NCBI RefSeq assembly: GCF_035953295.1
Contig: NZ_CP108370.1
Coordinates: forward strand, 2,046,001 to 2,110,000
Reading direction: 5' to 3'
DNA: 64,000 bases
Source: Streptomyces sp. NBC_01335
GTDB lineage: Bacteria; Actinomycetota; Actinomycetes; Streptomycetales; Streptomycetaceae
Shown here: positions 37,132-46,138 of the stretch, piece after piece
Layout of the letters: each line of letters opens with the position of its first letter
How positions within the stretch are numbered: position 1 is the stretch's first letter
Program-made: the position numbers and the translations under genes
The notes under the pieces: generated by a model
Told to the model about the DNA's origin: nothing
Seen by the model: only the letters and a program-made list of their open reading frames with translations
Databases searched by the model: none

Positions 37132-38001
37132 TCAGCCCTTGACTGCTCCGGCCGACATTCCGGTGACCAGGTGCTTCTGCGCGAACAGGAAGACCAGGGC
37201 CGCCGGGATGGCGATGAGGACCGACGCGGCGGTCATGGGGCCCCACTGGGCTCCGTACTGGTTGACGAACTTCTGCAGTCCGCCGGCGAGCGTGAGGTTC
37301 TCGTCACCGACCATGAACGCGGAGGCGTACGCGACCTCGCCCCAGGCGGTGATGAAGGAGTAGAACGCGGTGACCGCGAGGCCGGGCTTGGCCAGCGGCA
37401 GGATGAGCCGCCAGAACGTGCCGAACGGGGTGAGGCCGTCGACCTGTCCGGACTCGTCGATCTCGCGCGGGATCGTGTCGAAGAAGCCCTTCATCATCCA
37501 GGCGCAGAACGGCACCGAGATGGTGAGGTAGGTGATCACGAGGCCGGCGGGCTGGTTGAGCAGTCCGAGGGTCGCCATGATGTTGTAGATCGGCACGATC
37601 AGCACGGCGACCGGGAACATCTGCGTGACCAGCAGGGTCCACATCAGGCCGCGCTTGCCGGGGAAGCGGAACCGGCTGACGGCGTACCCGGTGGTCGCGG
37701 AGACGAAGACGCCGAGGAGCGTGGAGAGCCCCGCGACGAGCACCGAGTTGCCGAACCAGGTCAGGAACTCGGTGTCCTTGATCAGGTTGGTGTAGTTGAC
37801 GAACGTCGTCTCCTTGAAGAAGTCCGTCGTCGTCGCGTACTTGGCCGGCTTCAGCGAGGTCAGCAGGACCCAGAGCACCGGGAAGACCGCGATCACCGAG
37901 GCGATGATCAGCGTGACGTGCAGCGCCACGGAGGCGAGCGGCGAGCGCTGTCCGCGCAGACGCGGGGCGCGCGCCGGCCGGGCGGGGGTGAGGGTGGTCA
38001 C
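37132..38001 (-). CDS. malG: Maltose/maltodextrin ABC transporter permease MalG
   Basis: This 289-residue inner-membrane permease has six predicted membrane helices (from VALHVTLIIASVIAVFPVLWVLL to ASVLIAIPAALVFLFAQ). The EAA loop reads IDESGQVDGLTPFGTFWRLILP, which contacts the shared ATPase. The C-terminal VTGMSAGAVKG is typical of MalG. The GTG at 38001 overlaps the malF stop codon (GTGA), giving translational coupling. No ATPase gene lies in the cluster; Streptomyces mal importers are known to use the multitask ATPase MsiK encoded elsewhere. Confidence 0.93.
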   Translation of the reverse strand: MTTLTPARPARAPRLRGQRSPLASVALHVTLIIASVIAVFPVLWVLLTSLKPAKYATTTDFFKETTFVNYTNLIKDTEFLTWFGNSVLVAGLSTLLGVFVSATTGYAVSRFRFPGKRGLMWTLLVTQMFPVAVLIVPIYNIMATLGLLNQPAGLVITYLTISVPFCAWMMKGFFDTIPREIDESGQVDGLTPFGTFWRLILPLAKPGLAVTAFYSFITAWGEVAYASAFMVGDENLTLAGGLQKFVNQYGAQWGPMTAASVLIAIPAALVFLFAQKHLVTGMSAGAVKG

Positions 38002-39011
38002 CAGGCATCTCCCTGCTTGCGGAGCACTCGCCGGTAGACCGCGGCGAAGAGCATGAGGAGGACGAGGATCAGCACGCCCCACGTGGAGGACTGTGCGTAG
38101 TCGCGCGGGCTGATCTCGAAGGAGAACTTGTACGCCTGGGTGACGAGGATCTGCGTCGACTCACCGGGACCGCCCCGCGTGAGCAGGAAGATCACCGGGA
38201 ACATGTTGAAGGTCCAGATGGTGGAGAGCAGGACCACCGTCGTGGAGACCGGGGCGAGCCCGGGCACGGTGATGTGCCGGAAGCGCTGCCAGGCGGTGGC
38301 GCCGTCCATCTCGGCGGCTTCGTACTGCTCCGCGGGTATGGACTGCAGACCGCCGAGCAGGGCGACCATCATGAAGGGGACGCCGAGCCAGACGTTGACG
38401 GCGATCACGGAGAACTTCGCCCAGGTGGGGTCGTTCAGCCACGGGATGCCGTCGATGCCGACACCGCCGAGCATCGCGTTGAGGATGCCGCGGTCCTCGT
38501 TGTAGAGGAAGCGCCAGGCGAAGACGGAGACGAAGCCCGGTACGGCCCAGGGAAGGATCAGGGCCATGCGGTAGGCGGAGCGGCCGGCGATGCGCCGGTT
38601 CAGGATGTTGGCGAGCGCCATGCCGAGGCAGAACGTGATGCTCACGCAGGCGATCGTCCACACCAGGGTCCAGCCGAGCGTGGACATGAACTCGCCGCCG
38701 GTGAGCGCGTCCTTGTAGTTGTCGAGACCGACGAACTTGTAGGTCGCGGGAATCTCGTTGACGCCGATGGAACGCGCCACGTTGCGCTCGTTGGCGTCGG
38801 TCAGCGACAGCCAGATGCCGCGGACCAGCGGGTAGCCGATGATCACGCCGATGACGACGACCACCGGGGCCACCATGACCCAGGCGTACCAGTGCGTGGA
38901 CAGGGAGCGCCGGAGCTTGCTCGGCGTGGGGGTGCCAGTAGCGCGGCTCCGGCCGCGGGCGACGTCGTCGCCCGCGGCCTTCGCCACCGACTGGCTGGTG
39001 TGGACAGCCAT
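37998..39011 (-). CDS. malF: Maltose/maltodextrin ABC transporter permease MalF
   Basis: This 337-residue permease has six or more membrane helices (WYAWVMVAPVVVVIGVIIGYP first) and an EAA loop near residue 235 (YEAAEMDGATAWQRFRHITVPGL) for the ATPase. The soluble N terminus of about 35 residues is short compared with enterobacterial MalF. It lies 19 bases after malE, and its stop overlaps the malG start. With MalE and MalG it forms the importer for maltose and maltodextrins. Confidence 0.93.
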   Translation of the reverse strand: MAVHTSQSVAKAAGDDVARGRSRATGTPTPSKLRRSLSTHWYAWVMVAPVVVVIGVIIGYPLVRGIWLSLTDANERNVARSIGVNEIPATYKFVGLDNYKDALTGGEFMSTLGWTLVWTIACVSITFCLGMALANILNRRIAGRSAYRMALILPWAVPGFVSVFAWRFLYNEDRGILNAMLGGVGIDGIPWLNDPTWAKFSVIAVNVWLGVPFMMVALLGGLQSIPAEQYEAAEMDGATAWQRFRHITVPGLAPVSTTVVLLSTIWTFNMFPVIFLLTRGGPGESTQILVTQAYKFSFEISPRDYAQSSTWGVLILVLLMLFAAVYRRVLRKQGDAW

Positions 39012-39030
39012 CAGTCGGCCAACCTTCCTG

Positions 39031-40305
39031 TTACTTCCAGCCCTTGAGGAGCTTGCGGTAGGCGTCGCCGCTCGCCGCGGCGGCCTTCTCCGGGGTGGTC
39101 TGGCCGGTGAGGACCTCGGTGTACTGGGTCACCAGCGGGGCGAAGAGGCTGCCGCCCTCGGGGATCCACGGGCGCTCGACCGAGGTCTCGACGACCGGCT
39201 TGAAGAAGTTCACGATCTCGCTGTCGACGGCTTCCTTGCGGGCGTACGCCGAGGTGCGGGTCGGGAGCAGGTTCAGCTCGCCGGCGGCGGTGGCCTGGGC
39301 GTCGACCGAGGTCATGTAGTCGACGAAGGCGTAGGAGGCGTCGAGGTTCTTCGAGCCCGCGTACACCGCGAGGTTGTGGCCGCCCTGCGGCGCGCCCTGG
39401 GCGACGGAGCCCGCCGGGACGGTGGCGATGCCGAGGTTGGAGGAGTCCTTGAACTGGTCGCCGGTCAGCGTGTCGGCCACGGCCCACGGGCCGTTGATCA
39501 TCATGGCGACGTCGCCGGACTTGAACGACTGCATCATGTTCTCCCAGCCGTCCGTGGCGTCCGTCTTCGCGGCACCGGAGTCGACCAGGTCCTTGACGAC
39601 CGTGAACGCCTTGACGGCCTCGGGGTCGTCGATCTTGACGCTCTTGCTGCCGGCGTCGACCAGGTCGCCGCCCTCGCCGTAGAGGAAGGAGAGGAAGTAG
39701 TACGCGTCGTCGCCACGGAGGTAGAGGCCGGTCTTGCCGGTCTTCTTCTTGATGGCGGCGGAGGCGGTCTTCAGCTCGTCGACCGTGGTCGGGACCTTGA
39801 CACCGGCCTTCGCGAACATGGCCTTGTTGTAGAAGATGCCCATGGAGTCGATGACCTGCGGCACGGCATAGGTCTTGCCGTCGTACTTGGTCGACGCGAC
39901 GGCCTGCTTGAGGAAGTCGTCCTGGTCCCTGAGGGCCGGGGTGCCGTCCAGCGGGGCGAGGTAGCCGAGGTTCGCGAAGTCCGGGGTCCAGGCGACCTCG
40001 GAGCGGATCACGTCGGGGGCGCCGTCGCCGGCCTGGGCCGCGTTCTTGAACTTGTTCTGCGCGTCACCGAAGGGCACGTTGACGTACTTGACGTCGACCT
40101 TGGGGTGCAGCTTCTCGAAGCCCTCGGCGATCTTCTTGAAGACCTTGTCCTCGCTGCCGACGCTGGAGGTGTCCCACCAGGTGACGGTGCCGGAGAGCTC
40201 GCCCGAGCTCTTGCTGCTGCTGCCGGACTTGTCGTCGCTGCCGCACGCGGTCGCCGCGAGCGCCAGGGCCGCGACCAGGACGGTGGCCGTTATGCCACGT
40301 CGCAT
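39031..40305 (-). CDS. malE: Maltose/maltodextrin-binding lipoprotein MalE
   Basis: This 424-residue solute-binding protein is exported and lipid-anchored: the N terminus MRRGITATVLVAALALAATAC ends in a lipobox cysteine at residue 21, followed by a Ser/Lys/Asp linker. The body is a type I (cluster B) sugar-binding protein, with GTVTWWDTSSVGSEDKVF, SEVAWTPDFANLGYLAPLD and DVAMMINGPWAV as in maltose-binding proteins. GGAG lies 6 bases before the ATG. It is the first gene of the malEFG operon and is divergent from malR. Confidence 0.94.
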   Translation of the reverse strand: MRRGITATVLVAALALAATACGSDDKSGSSSKSSGELSGTVTWWDTSSVGSEDKVFKKIAEGFEKLHPKVDVKYVNVPFGDAQNKFKNAAQAGDGAPDVIRSEVAWTPDFANLGYLAPLDGTPALRDQDDFLKQAVASTKYDGKTYAVPQVIDSMGIFYNKAMFAKAGVKVPTTVDELKTASAAIKKKTGKTGLYLRGDDAYYFLSFLYGEGGDLVDAGSKSVKIDDPEAVKAFTVVKDLVDSGAAKTDATDGWENMMQSFKSGDVAMMINGPWAVADTLTGDQFKDSSNLGIATVPAGSVAQGAPQGGHNLAVYAGSKNLDASYAFVDYMTSVDAQATAAGELNLLPTRTSAYARKEAVDSEIVNFFKPVVETSVERPWIPEGGSLFAPLVTQYTEVLTGQTTPEKAAAASGDAYRKLLKGWK

Positions 40306-40389
40306 GTGAACTCCTTCAACTGCCGTACCGCTCCGTCGCGGCGCCGGGTCGACCAGGAACGTAACAAGGATGAAAGAAGTCCGAAAGAC

Positions 40390-40564
40390 CTTGCGGAACT
40401 TTTCTGCAAGACGCGGCGATCGTTACATGCGCGTGTCCTCAAGGTTGCTGTCGTGATGCTTGACGCGGACTGCATACCCCTGCTGTCGCAGGTCACACAC
40501 GGGTTCCGGTTGATGTGACGATCCGACTGCAAGGTGCGCAGGGACGACCGCAAGTCCTTGCAAG
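40390..40564. promoter_or_regulatory. MalR-type operator array in the malE-malR intergenic region
   Basis: Five CTTGCAG-like half-sites lie in the 372-base divergent region. CTTGCGG (40390-40396) and CTGCAAG (40404-40410) form an inverted pair near malE. CTGCAAG (40527-40533), CCGCAAG (40548-40554) and the palindrome CTTGCAAG (40557-40564) lie nearer malR. This fits repression of both operons by MalR, which in S. coelicolor binds this intergenic region. Confidence 0.78.
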
Positions 40565-40677
40565 ATGTTGCCGCGGCCGCCCCGCAGCGGCGCCGCAACC
40601 CTCGCCGGAAGCGCCGCGAGCGGCCGGAACCCGGGCCCTGTGGGCAATCCGGGGGGCGCCCGGTACAGTCCCCTTTC

Positions 40678-41700
40678 ATGACCGCACGGCTTGCCGATAT
40701 CGCAACTCAGGCGGGGGTCAGCGAAGCGACGGTCAGCCGGGTCCTGAACGGCAAACCCGGTGTAGCGGCGGCCACCCGTGAATCCGTCCTCGCGGCACTC
40801 GACGTCCTCGGGTACGAGCGCCCCGTCCGGCTGCGCCGGCGCAGCGCCGGGCTGGTCGGTCTGATCACGCCGGAGCTGGAGAACCCGATCTTCCCGGCGC
40901 TGGCCCAGGTGATCGGCCAGGCCCTGACCCGCCAGGGGTACACGCCGGTGCTGGCGACCCAGACCCCCGGCGGCTCCACCGAGGACGAGCTCACCGAGAT
41001 GCTCGTCGACCGGGGTGTCTCCGGCATCATCTTCGTCTCCGGGCTGCACGCGGACACCTCGGCCGACATGGGGCGTTACGAGCAGTTGCGGGCGCAGGGC
41101 GTTCCGTTCGTGCTCGTCAACGGGTTCTCCTCGAAGGTCCAGGCGCCGTTCATCTCGCCGGACGACCGGGCGGCGATGCGGCTGGCGGTGACGCACCTGG
41201 TGTCGCTCGGCCACACCCGGATCGGCCTCGCGGTCGGCCCCAAGCGCTTCGTGCCGGTGCTCCGCAAGATCGAGGGCTTCCACGCGACGATGCGGGAGCA
41301 GCTCGGTCTGAGCGAGGAGCAGGTCGAGGAGCTGGTGCAGCACTCCCTGTACACCCTGGAGGGCGGTCAGGCGGCGGCCACGGCGCTGATGGAGCGCGGC
41401 TGCACCGCGGTCGTCTGCGCGAGCGACATGATGGCACTGGGCGCGATCCGGGCGGCCCGCCGCCTGACGCGGCAGGTGCCGCGCGACCTCTCGGTGGTCG
41501 GGTACGACGATTCGCCGCTCATAGCCTTCACGGACCCGCCACTGACCACCATCCGGCAGCCGGTGACCGCCATGGGCCAGGCCGCCGTGCGGACGTTGCT
41601 GGAGGAGATCGGCGGTACGCCCGCCCCGCACAGCGAGTTCGTCTTCATGCCCGAGCTCGTCGTCCGCGGTTCGACCGCGGCGGGGCCGGGCCCCGCCTGA
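40678..41700 (+). CDS. malR: Maltose regulator MalR (LacI family)
   Basis: This 340-residue LacI-type repressor has an HTH at residues 4-25 (LADIATQAGVSEATVSRVL), the hinge-proximal VLGYERPVRLRRRSAG and a sugar-sensing core (GLITPELENPIFPAL, VVGYDDSPLIAFTDPPLTTIRQP). Its place divergent from malEFG matches malR (reg1) of S. coelicolor and S. lividans, which represses malE and amylase genes and is relieved by maltose. The ATG at 40678 starts directly before the HTH; earlier in-frame codons run through the operator array. A close paralog lies at 34252-35316. Confidence 0.93.
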   Translation: MTARLADIATQAGVSEATVSRVLNGKPGVAAATRESVLAALDVLGYERPVRLRRRSAGLVGLITPELENPIFPALAQVIGQALTRQGYTPVLATQTPGGSTEDELTEMLVDRGVSGIIFVSGLHADTSADMGRYEQLRAQGVPFVLVNGFSSKVQAPFISPDDRAAMRLAVTHLVSLGHTRIGLAVGPKRFVPVLRKIEGFHATMREQLGLSEEQVEELVQHSLYTLEGGQAAATALMERGCTAVVCASDMMALGAIRAARRLTRQVPRDLSVVGYDDSPLIAFTDPPLTTIRQPVTAMGQAAVRTLLEEIGGTPAPHSEFVFMPELVVRGSTAAGPGPA

Positions 41701-41809
41701 CACCTCTCCTGATGATGGCATCCTCCTCCGCAAGGTGCAGGACGTGCGACCGGAACCCGACCGGAGGATGATCGGGCGGTGGGGGGCGTATCTGGCAGAC
41801 TCTGTGCCC

Positions 41810-42841
41810 ATGGGTGATTCTCAGGTGAGTACACAGGAAGGCCCGTCGGTGGCCTGTCCGTCACCCACCAAGAACAAGACGGACAGCACGGACGCAAACG
41901 GCAGGAAAGGCCTGACGGCGCGGCTGCGGACGACGCGGTCACCGCGCCGGCCACGCCTGTGGTTCGAAATCCTTCTGATCGGGGTCAGTTACTGGCTCTA
42001 CTCGCTGGTGCGCAACGCCGTCCCGGAACAGCGGACGGCGGCACTGCGGAACGCCGACCGGGTCTGGTCCTTCGAGAACTCGCTCGGCGCGGGCTTCGAA
42101 CACAGCGTCAACCACGCGGTGAACTCGGTGACATGGCTCATCGTGTCGATGAACTACTACTACGCGACCCTGCACTTCATCGTGACGATCGCGGTACTGG
42201 TGTGGCTGTTCCGCCGTCATCCGGGCCGTTACGCGGCGACCAGACTGGTCCTCTTCGCGACCACGGGCGTCGCGCTGCTCGGCTACTACCTGGTGCCCCT
42301 GGCGCCACCGCGCCTCATGAACGGCGGCTCCTTCGTCGACACGGTGCTGGTGCACCACACCTGGGGCTCGATGGCCTCGGGCAACCTCAAGAACATGTCG
42401 AACCAGTACGCGGCGATGCCGTCGATGCACATCGGCTGGTCGCTCTGGTGCGGGCTGACGATCTTCGCCCTCGCCTCGGTGCCGTGGGTCCGCGTGCTGG
42501 GGCTTCTCTACCCGGTCGTCACCCTCACGGTGATCGTGGCGACCGCCAACCACTTCTGGCTGGACGCGGTGGGCGGCGTGGTCTGCCTGAGCTTCGGTTT
42601 CGCCGTCGCGACCCTCGTGTACGGCGTGCTGCCGTACCGCCTGCCGCGCCGGGTCGAGCCGCCCCGGACGCCCTTGCGGACCCGGCTCGTCGGGCTCGGT
42701 ACGGCCCGGGGCGCGGGTGCGGTGAGCCGGGCCGCGCGGTGGTCCTCCTACCGCGCCGGGAACACCGGCACCGCAGCGCCCGGGCCCGGGCCTTCGGCCG
42801 CCTCCACCGTGCCCGAGGCCTCCCCCCGCTCGGGCTCGTGA
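41810..42841 (+). CDS. PAP2-family membrane phosphatase-like protein
   Basis: This 343-residue protein has about five or six membrane helices (FEILLIGVSYWLYSLVRN; YATLHFIVTIAVLVWLF; LVLFATTGVALLGYYLV) and the PAP2 signature: MPSMHIGW near residue 205 and ANHFWLDAVGG near residue 250, which supply the catalytic His-Asp set. Such proteins act on lipid phosphates; Streptomyces members with this shape are also annotated as inositol phosphorylceramide synthase-like (AUR1-type). N- and C-terminal tails are disordered and rich in Thr, Arg and Pro. It lies 109 bases after malR and is probably independent. Confidence 0.85.
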   Translation: MGDSQVSTQEGPSVACPSPTKNKTDSTDANGRKGLTARLRTTRSPRRPRLWFEILLIGVSYWLYSLVRNAVPEQRTAALRNADRVWSFENSLGAGFEHSVNHAVNSVTWLIVSMNYYYATLHFIVTIAVLVWLFRRHPGRYAATRLVLFATTGVALLGYYLVPLAPPRLMNGGSFVDTVLVHHTWGSMASGNLKNMSNQYAAMPSMHIGWSLWCGLTIFALASVPWVRVLGLLYPVVTLTVIVATANHFWLDAVGGVVCLSFGFAVATLVYGVLPYRLPRRVEPPRTPLRTRLVGLGTARGAGAVSRAARWSSYRAGNTGTAAPGPGPSAASTVPEASPRSGS

Positions 42842-42845
42842 CCAC

Positions 42846-42872
42846 CGGGCGCCCGCACTCCTCGGGCGCCCG
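42846..42872. terminator. Hairpin between PAP2 gene and glnE
   Basis: Two copies of the palindrome CGGGCGCCCG (42846-42855 and 42863-42872) pair across CACTCCT. The hairpin fills the short gap between the convergent genes and can act in both directions. Confidence 0.7.
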
Positions 42873-42875
42873 CGC

Positions 42876-45875
42876 TCACGCCCCGTAGAACCGCTCGTCC
42901 ACCACCGCGCGCGCCCGGCGGGTGATGCGCCGGTAGTCGTCGAGCATGGTTCCGGCGGTGCCCGTTTCGTAGCCGAGGTAGCGGCCGACCGCGCCGAGTT
43001 CGCGGGGGCTGGACGGGAAGGTGTCCCCCGGGCGCCCGCGCACCAGCATCACGGCGTTGCGGACCCGGGTGGCCAGCACCCAGGCCTCGTCCAGCACGCT
43101 CGCCTCGTCGGCCGGGATCAGGCCGGCCGCGCAGGCGGCGGCGAGCGCCTCGCGGGTCCTGGTCGTACGGAGACCGGGCACGGCCGAGCCGTGCTGCATC
43201 TGCATCAGCTGGACGGTCCACTCCACGTCGCTGAGGCCGCCCCGGCCCAGCTTGGTGTGGAGGGTGGGGTCGGCGCCGCGCGGCAGGCGTTCGGACTCCA
43301 TCCGGGCCTTGAGCCGGCGGATCTCGCGCACCGCGTCGTCACCGAGCCCCTCCGCCGGGTAGCGGAGCGGGTCGATCACGTCGATGAAGGCGCGTCCGAG
43401 CTCCTCGTCGCCCGCCACCGGTTCGGCGCGCAGCAGGGCCTGGCTCTCCCAGACGAGCGACCAGCGGCGGTAGTACGCCTCGTACGACTTGAGGGAGCGG
43501 ACCATCGGGCCGCTCTTGCCCTCGGGCCGCAGGTCGGCGTCGATCAGCAGCGGCGGGTCGGCGGTGGGCAGCTGCAGGAGCCTGCGCATTTCGGCGATCA
43601 CCGTGTTGGCGGCGCGGGCGGCCTCCTCGTCGCTCACCCCCTCGCGGGGGGCGTGCACGAAGAGCACGTCGGCGTCGGAGCCGTAACCGAGCTCGTGCCC
43701 GCCGAAGCGGCCCATGCCGATGACGGCGAACCGGGTCGGCAGGGTGTCGCCCCACTGCGCGCGGACGGCGGCGCGCAGGGCGCCGGCCAGGGTGGCGGCG
43801 TTGAGGTCGGTGACGGCGGAGCCGATCCGGTCGGCGAGGGCGCCGTGGTCGGGTTCGGCGGGGTTCTCCTCGGTGCCGTAACTGCCGATGAGGTCCGCCG
43901 CCGTCGTACGGAAGAGTTCGCGCCGGCGCACGCCGCGTACGACGGCGACCGCGGACTCCGCGTCGGGCGCCCGCCCGACGGCGGCCAGCACCTCCTGGTC
44001 CAGGTGCTCGCGGCTACGCGGGGCGAGGCCCCCGGGATCGCCGAGGATGGCGACGGCCTCCGGCGCGCGCATCAGCAGGTCCGGGGCGAGCCGCCCGGCG
44101 GAGAGCACCCGGGCGAGGTTCTCGGCCGCCGCGCCCTCGTCGCGGAGCAGCCGCAGGTACCAGGGGGTGCGGCCCAGGGCGTCGGAGACCTGGCGGAAGC
44201 CGAGGAGTCCGGCGTCCGGGTCGGCGGAGTCGGCGAACCAGCCGAGCAGCACCGGCAGCAGCGTCCGCTGGATCGCCGCCTTGCGGGAGACCCCCGACGA
44301 CAGGGCCTCCAGGTGCCGGAGCGCGGCCGCCGGGTCGGCGTACCCGAGGGCTTCCAGGCGGGTGCCCGCCGCCTTCGCGGAGAGCCGGCTCTCGCCGGGC
44401 GCGAGCTGGGCGACGGCGTCCAGAAGCGGCCGGTAGAAGAGCTTCTCGTGCAGCTTGCGGACGACCGAGGCGTGCCGCTTCCACGCCCGGTTCAGCTCGG
44501 TGACCGGGTCGGTGCGCAGCCCGAGCGAGCGGCCGAGCCGCCGCAGATCGGCCTCGGCCTCGGGGACGAGGTGGGTGCGGCGGAGCCGGTAGAGCTGGAT
44601 GCGGTGTTCCATGAGGCGCAGGAAGCGGTACGCGTCGTCGAGCTGGGCGGCGTCCGCGCGGCCCACGTAACCGCCCTCGGCGAGCGCCCGCAGCGCCTCC
44701 AGAGTGGTGCCGCTGTGCAGGGAGGCGTCGCTGCGGCCGTGCACCAGCTGGAGCAGCTGGACGGCGAACTCGACGTCGCGCAGTCCGCCGGGGCCGAGCT
44801 TCAGCTCCCGGTCGACGCGGTCGGCGGGGATGTTGTCGACGACCCGGCGGCGCATCTTCTGCACGTCCGGGACGAAGTTCTCCCGGTCGGCGGCGTGCCA
44901 CACCAGGGGGGCGACGGCCTCCACGTACGCGGCCCCGAGCTCGGGGTCGCCGGCCACCGGGCGGGCCTTGAGCAGCGCCTGGAACTCCCAGGTCTTGGCC
45001 CAGCGCTGGTAGTAGGCGAGGTGCGAGGAGAGGGTACGGACCAGAGGGCCGTTGCGGCCCTCGGGGCGGAGGTTGGCGTCGACGGGCCAGATGGTGCCCT
45101 CGACGGTGGTGTCGGAGCAGATCCGCATCATGTGGGCGGCGAGCCGGCCGGCCGCCCGCATGGCCGCCGTCTCGTTCTCCGCGTCGACGGGTTCGCCGAC
45201 GAAGATGACGTCGACGTCGGAGACGTAGTTCAGCTCGTGGCCGCCGCACTTGCCCATCGCGACGACGGCGAGGCGGCAGAGCGCCGCGTCCTGCGGGTTC
45301 GCGGTACGCGCGATGGCGAGCGCAGCCCGCAGGGTGGCCGTCGCGAGGTCGGCCAGCTCGGCGGCGGTCTGGGCGAGGTCGGTGGTGCCGCAGACGTCCC
45401 TGGCCGCTATGGCCAGCAGGCAGCGGCGGTAGCCGACGCGCAGCGAGTCGGGGTCCGTGGCCTCGGCGAGGCAGTGCTCGAACTCGGGCACCCCGGGGTG
45501 CAGGTCGGCCGCCTCGTAGGTGACCAGCTCCTTCCAGTCGTCCGGGTGGCGGGCGAGGTGGTCGCCGAGGGCCTCGGAGGCGCCGAGGACGCCGAGCAGC
45601 CGGTCCCGGAGCGGCTTCGCGGTCACCAGGGTGTCGAGCAGCAGCCGCTGCTCGTCCTCCGGCTGCGCCTCGACGATCCGTACGAGGCCGCGCAGCGCCA
45701 GGTCCGGGTCGGCGGAGGCGCCGAGCGCCTCCACGAGGACCGGGTCCGACCGTACGGCCGTGAGCGCGGGCAGCTGCAGCAGCCGCTCCGCGCCCGAGGG
45801 GTCCGTGAAGCCGTGGCGCAGCAGCCTGGTGAACGTGCTGCTCCTGCGCCCCGGAACCGGTACCGGCGTCGTCAT
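42876..45875 (-). CDS. glnE: Bifunctional glutamine synthetase adenylyltransferase/deadenylase
   Basis: GlnE adds and removes AMP on a tyrosine of GSI, lowering or restoring its activity with nitrogen supply. The 999-residue protein has the double layout of the family: an N-terminal nucleotidyltransferase with GKCGGHELNYVSDVDVIFV (Asp220, Asp222) and a C-terminal one with GRFGGHELGYGSDADVLFV near residue 725, each followed by a helical regulatory domain (GPGGLRDVEF and GRGGLSDVEW). Its target site, Tyr397, is present in the glnA product of this window. The ATG at 45875 has GGAGAG upstream. Confidence 0.96.
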   Translation of the reverse strand: MTTPVPVPGRRSSTFTRLLRHGFTDPSGAERLLQLPALTAVRSDPVLVEALGASADPDLALRGLVRIVEAQPEDEQRLLLDTLVTAKPLRDRLLGVLGASEALGDHLARHPDDWKELVTYEAADLHPGVPEFEHCLAEATDPDSLRVGYRRCLLAIAARDVCGTTDLAQTAAELADLATATLRAALAIARTANPQDAALCRLAVVAMGKCGGHELNYVSDVDVIFVGEPVDAENETAAMRAAGRLAAHMMRICSDTTVEGTIWPVDANLRPEGRNGPLVRTLSSHLAYYQRWAKTWEFQALLKARPVAGDPELGAAYVEAVAPLVWHAADRENFVPDVQKMRRRVVDNIPADRVDRELKLGPGGLRDVEFAVQLLQLVHGRSDASLHSGTTLEALRALAEGGYVGRADAAQLDDAYRFLRLMEHRIQLYRLRRTHLVPEAEADLRRLGRSLGLRTDPVTELNRAWKRHASVVRKLHEKLFYRPLLDAVAQLAPGESRLSAKAAGTRLEALGYADPAAALRHLEALSSGVSRKAAIQRTLLPVLLGWFADSADPDAGLLGFRQVSDALGRTPWYLRLLRDEGAAAENLARVLSAGRLAPDLLMRAPEAVAILGDPGGLAPRSREHLDQEVLAAVGRAPDAESAVAVVRGVRRRELFRTTAADLIGSYGTEENPAEPDHGALADRIGSAVTDLNAATLAGALRAAVRAQWGDTLPTRFAVIGMGRFGGHELGYGSDADVLFVHAPREGVSDEEAARAANTVIAEMRRLLQLPTADPPLLIDADLRPEGKSGPMVRSLKSYEAYYRRWSLVWESQALLRAEPVAGDEELGRAFIDVIDPLRYPAEGLGDDAVREIRRLKARMESERLPRGADPTLHTKLGRGGLSDVEWTVQLMQMQHGSAVPGLRTTRTREALAAACAAGLIPADEASVLDEAWVLATRVRNAVMLVRGRPGDTFPSSPRELGAVGRYLGYETGTAGTMLDDYRRITRRARAVVDERFYGA

Positions 45876-46138
45876 ACCGTGCTCTCCTGCCCCGCGTACC
45901 CCGCGTGTGGTGGGGGTTCGAGCGTAGCCCCGTGCCGGGGAGTTCGTCCCGGGGGCGGGGGGCCGGTCGCGATCCCGCTGCGGCGGCGGGGTGCGCGCCG
46001 GGGCTCGTCGCCCGTCGGTGAGCGCACGGGCACGGCGGGAGCACCGCTCCGTGGCCAAAGGCACCGGGGGTCGTGGAGCTGGGGGCCGACCTTGGGGGCC
46101 GACGGCCGACGGGGCCGCACCTCCCGGCCCGTCCGGGG
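45876..46138. other. Intergenic stretch upstream of glnE
   Basis: No gene was supported in these 263 bases. Repeated GGGGGCCGAC units occur near 46081-46115. The glnE promoter should lie in the glnE-proximal half; no GlnR box was recognised. Confidence 0.4.

Noticed and set aside
45900..45925. GGTTCGA near 45910 considered as a tRNA T-loop
   Set aside because: No acceptor, D-arm or anticodon stem can be built around it.
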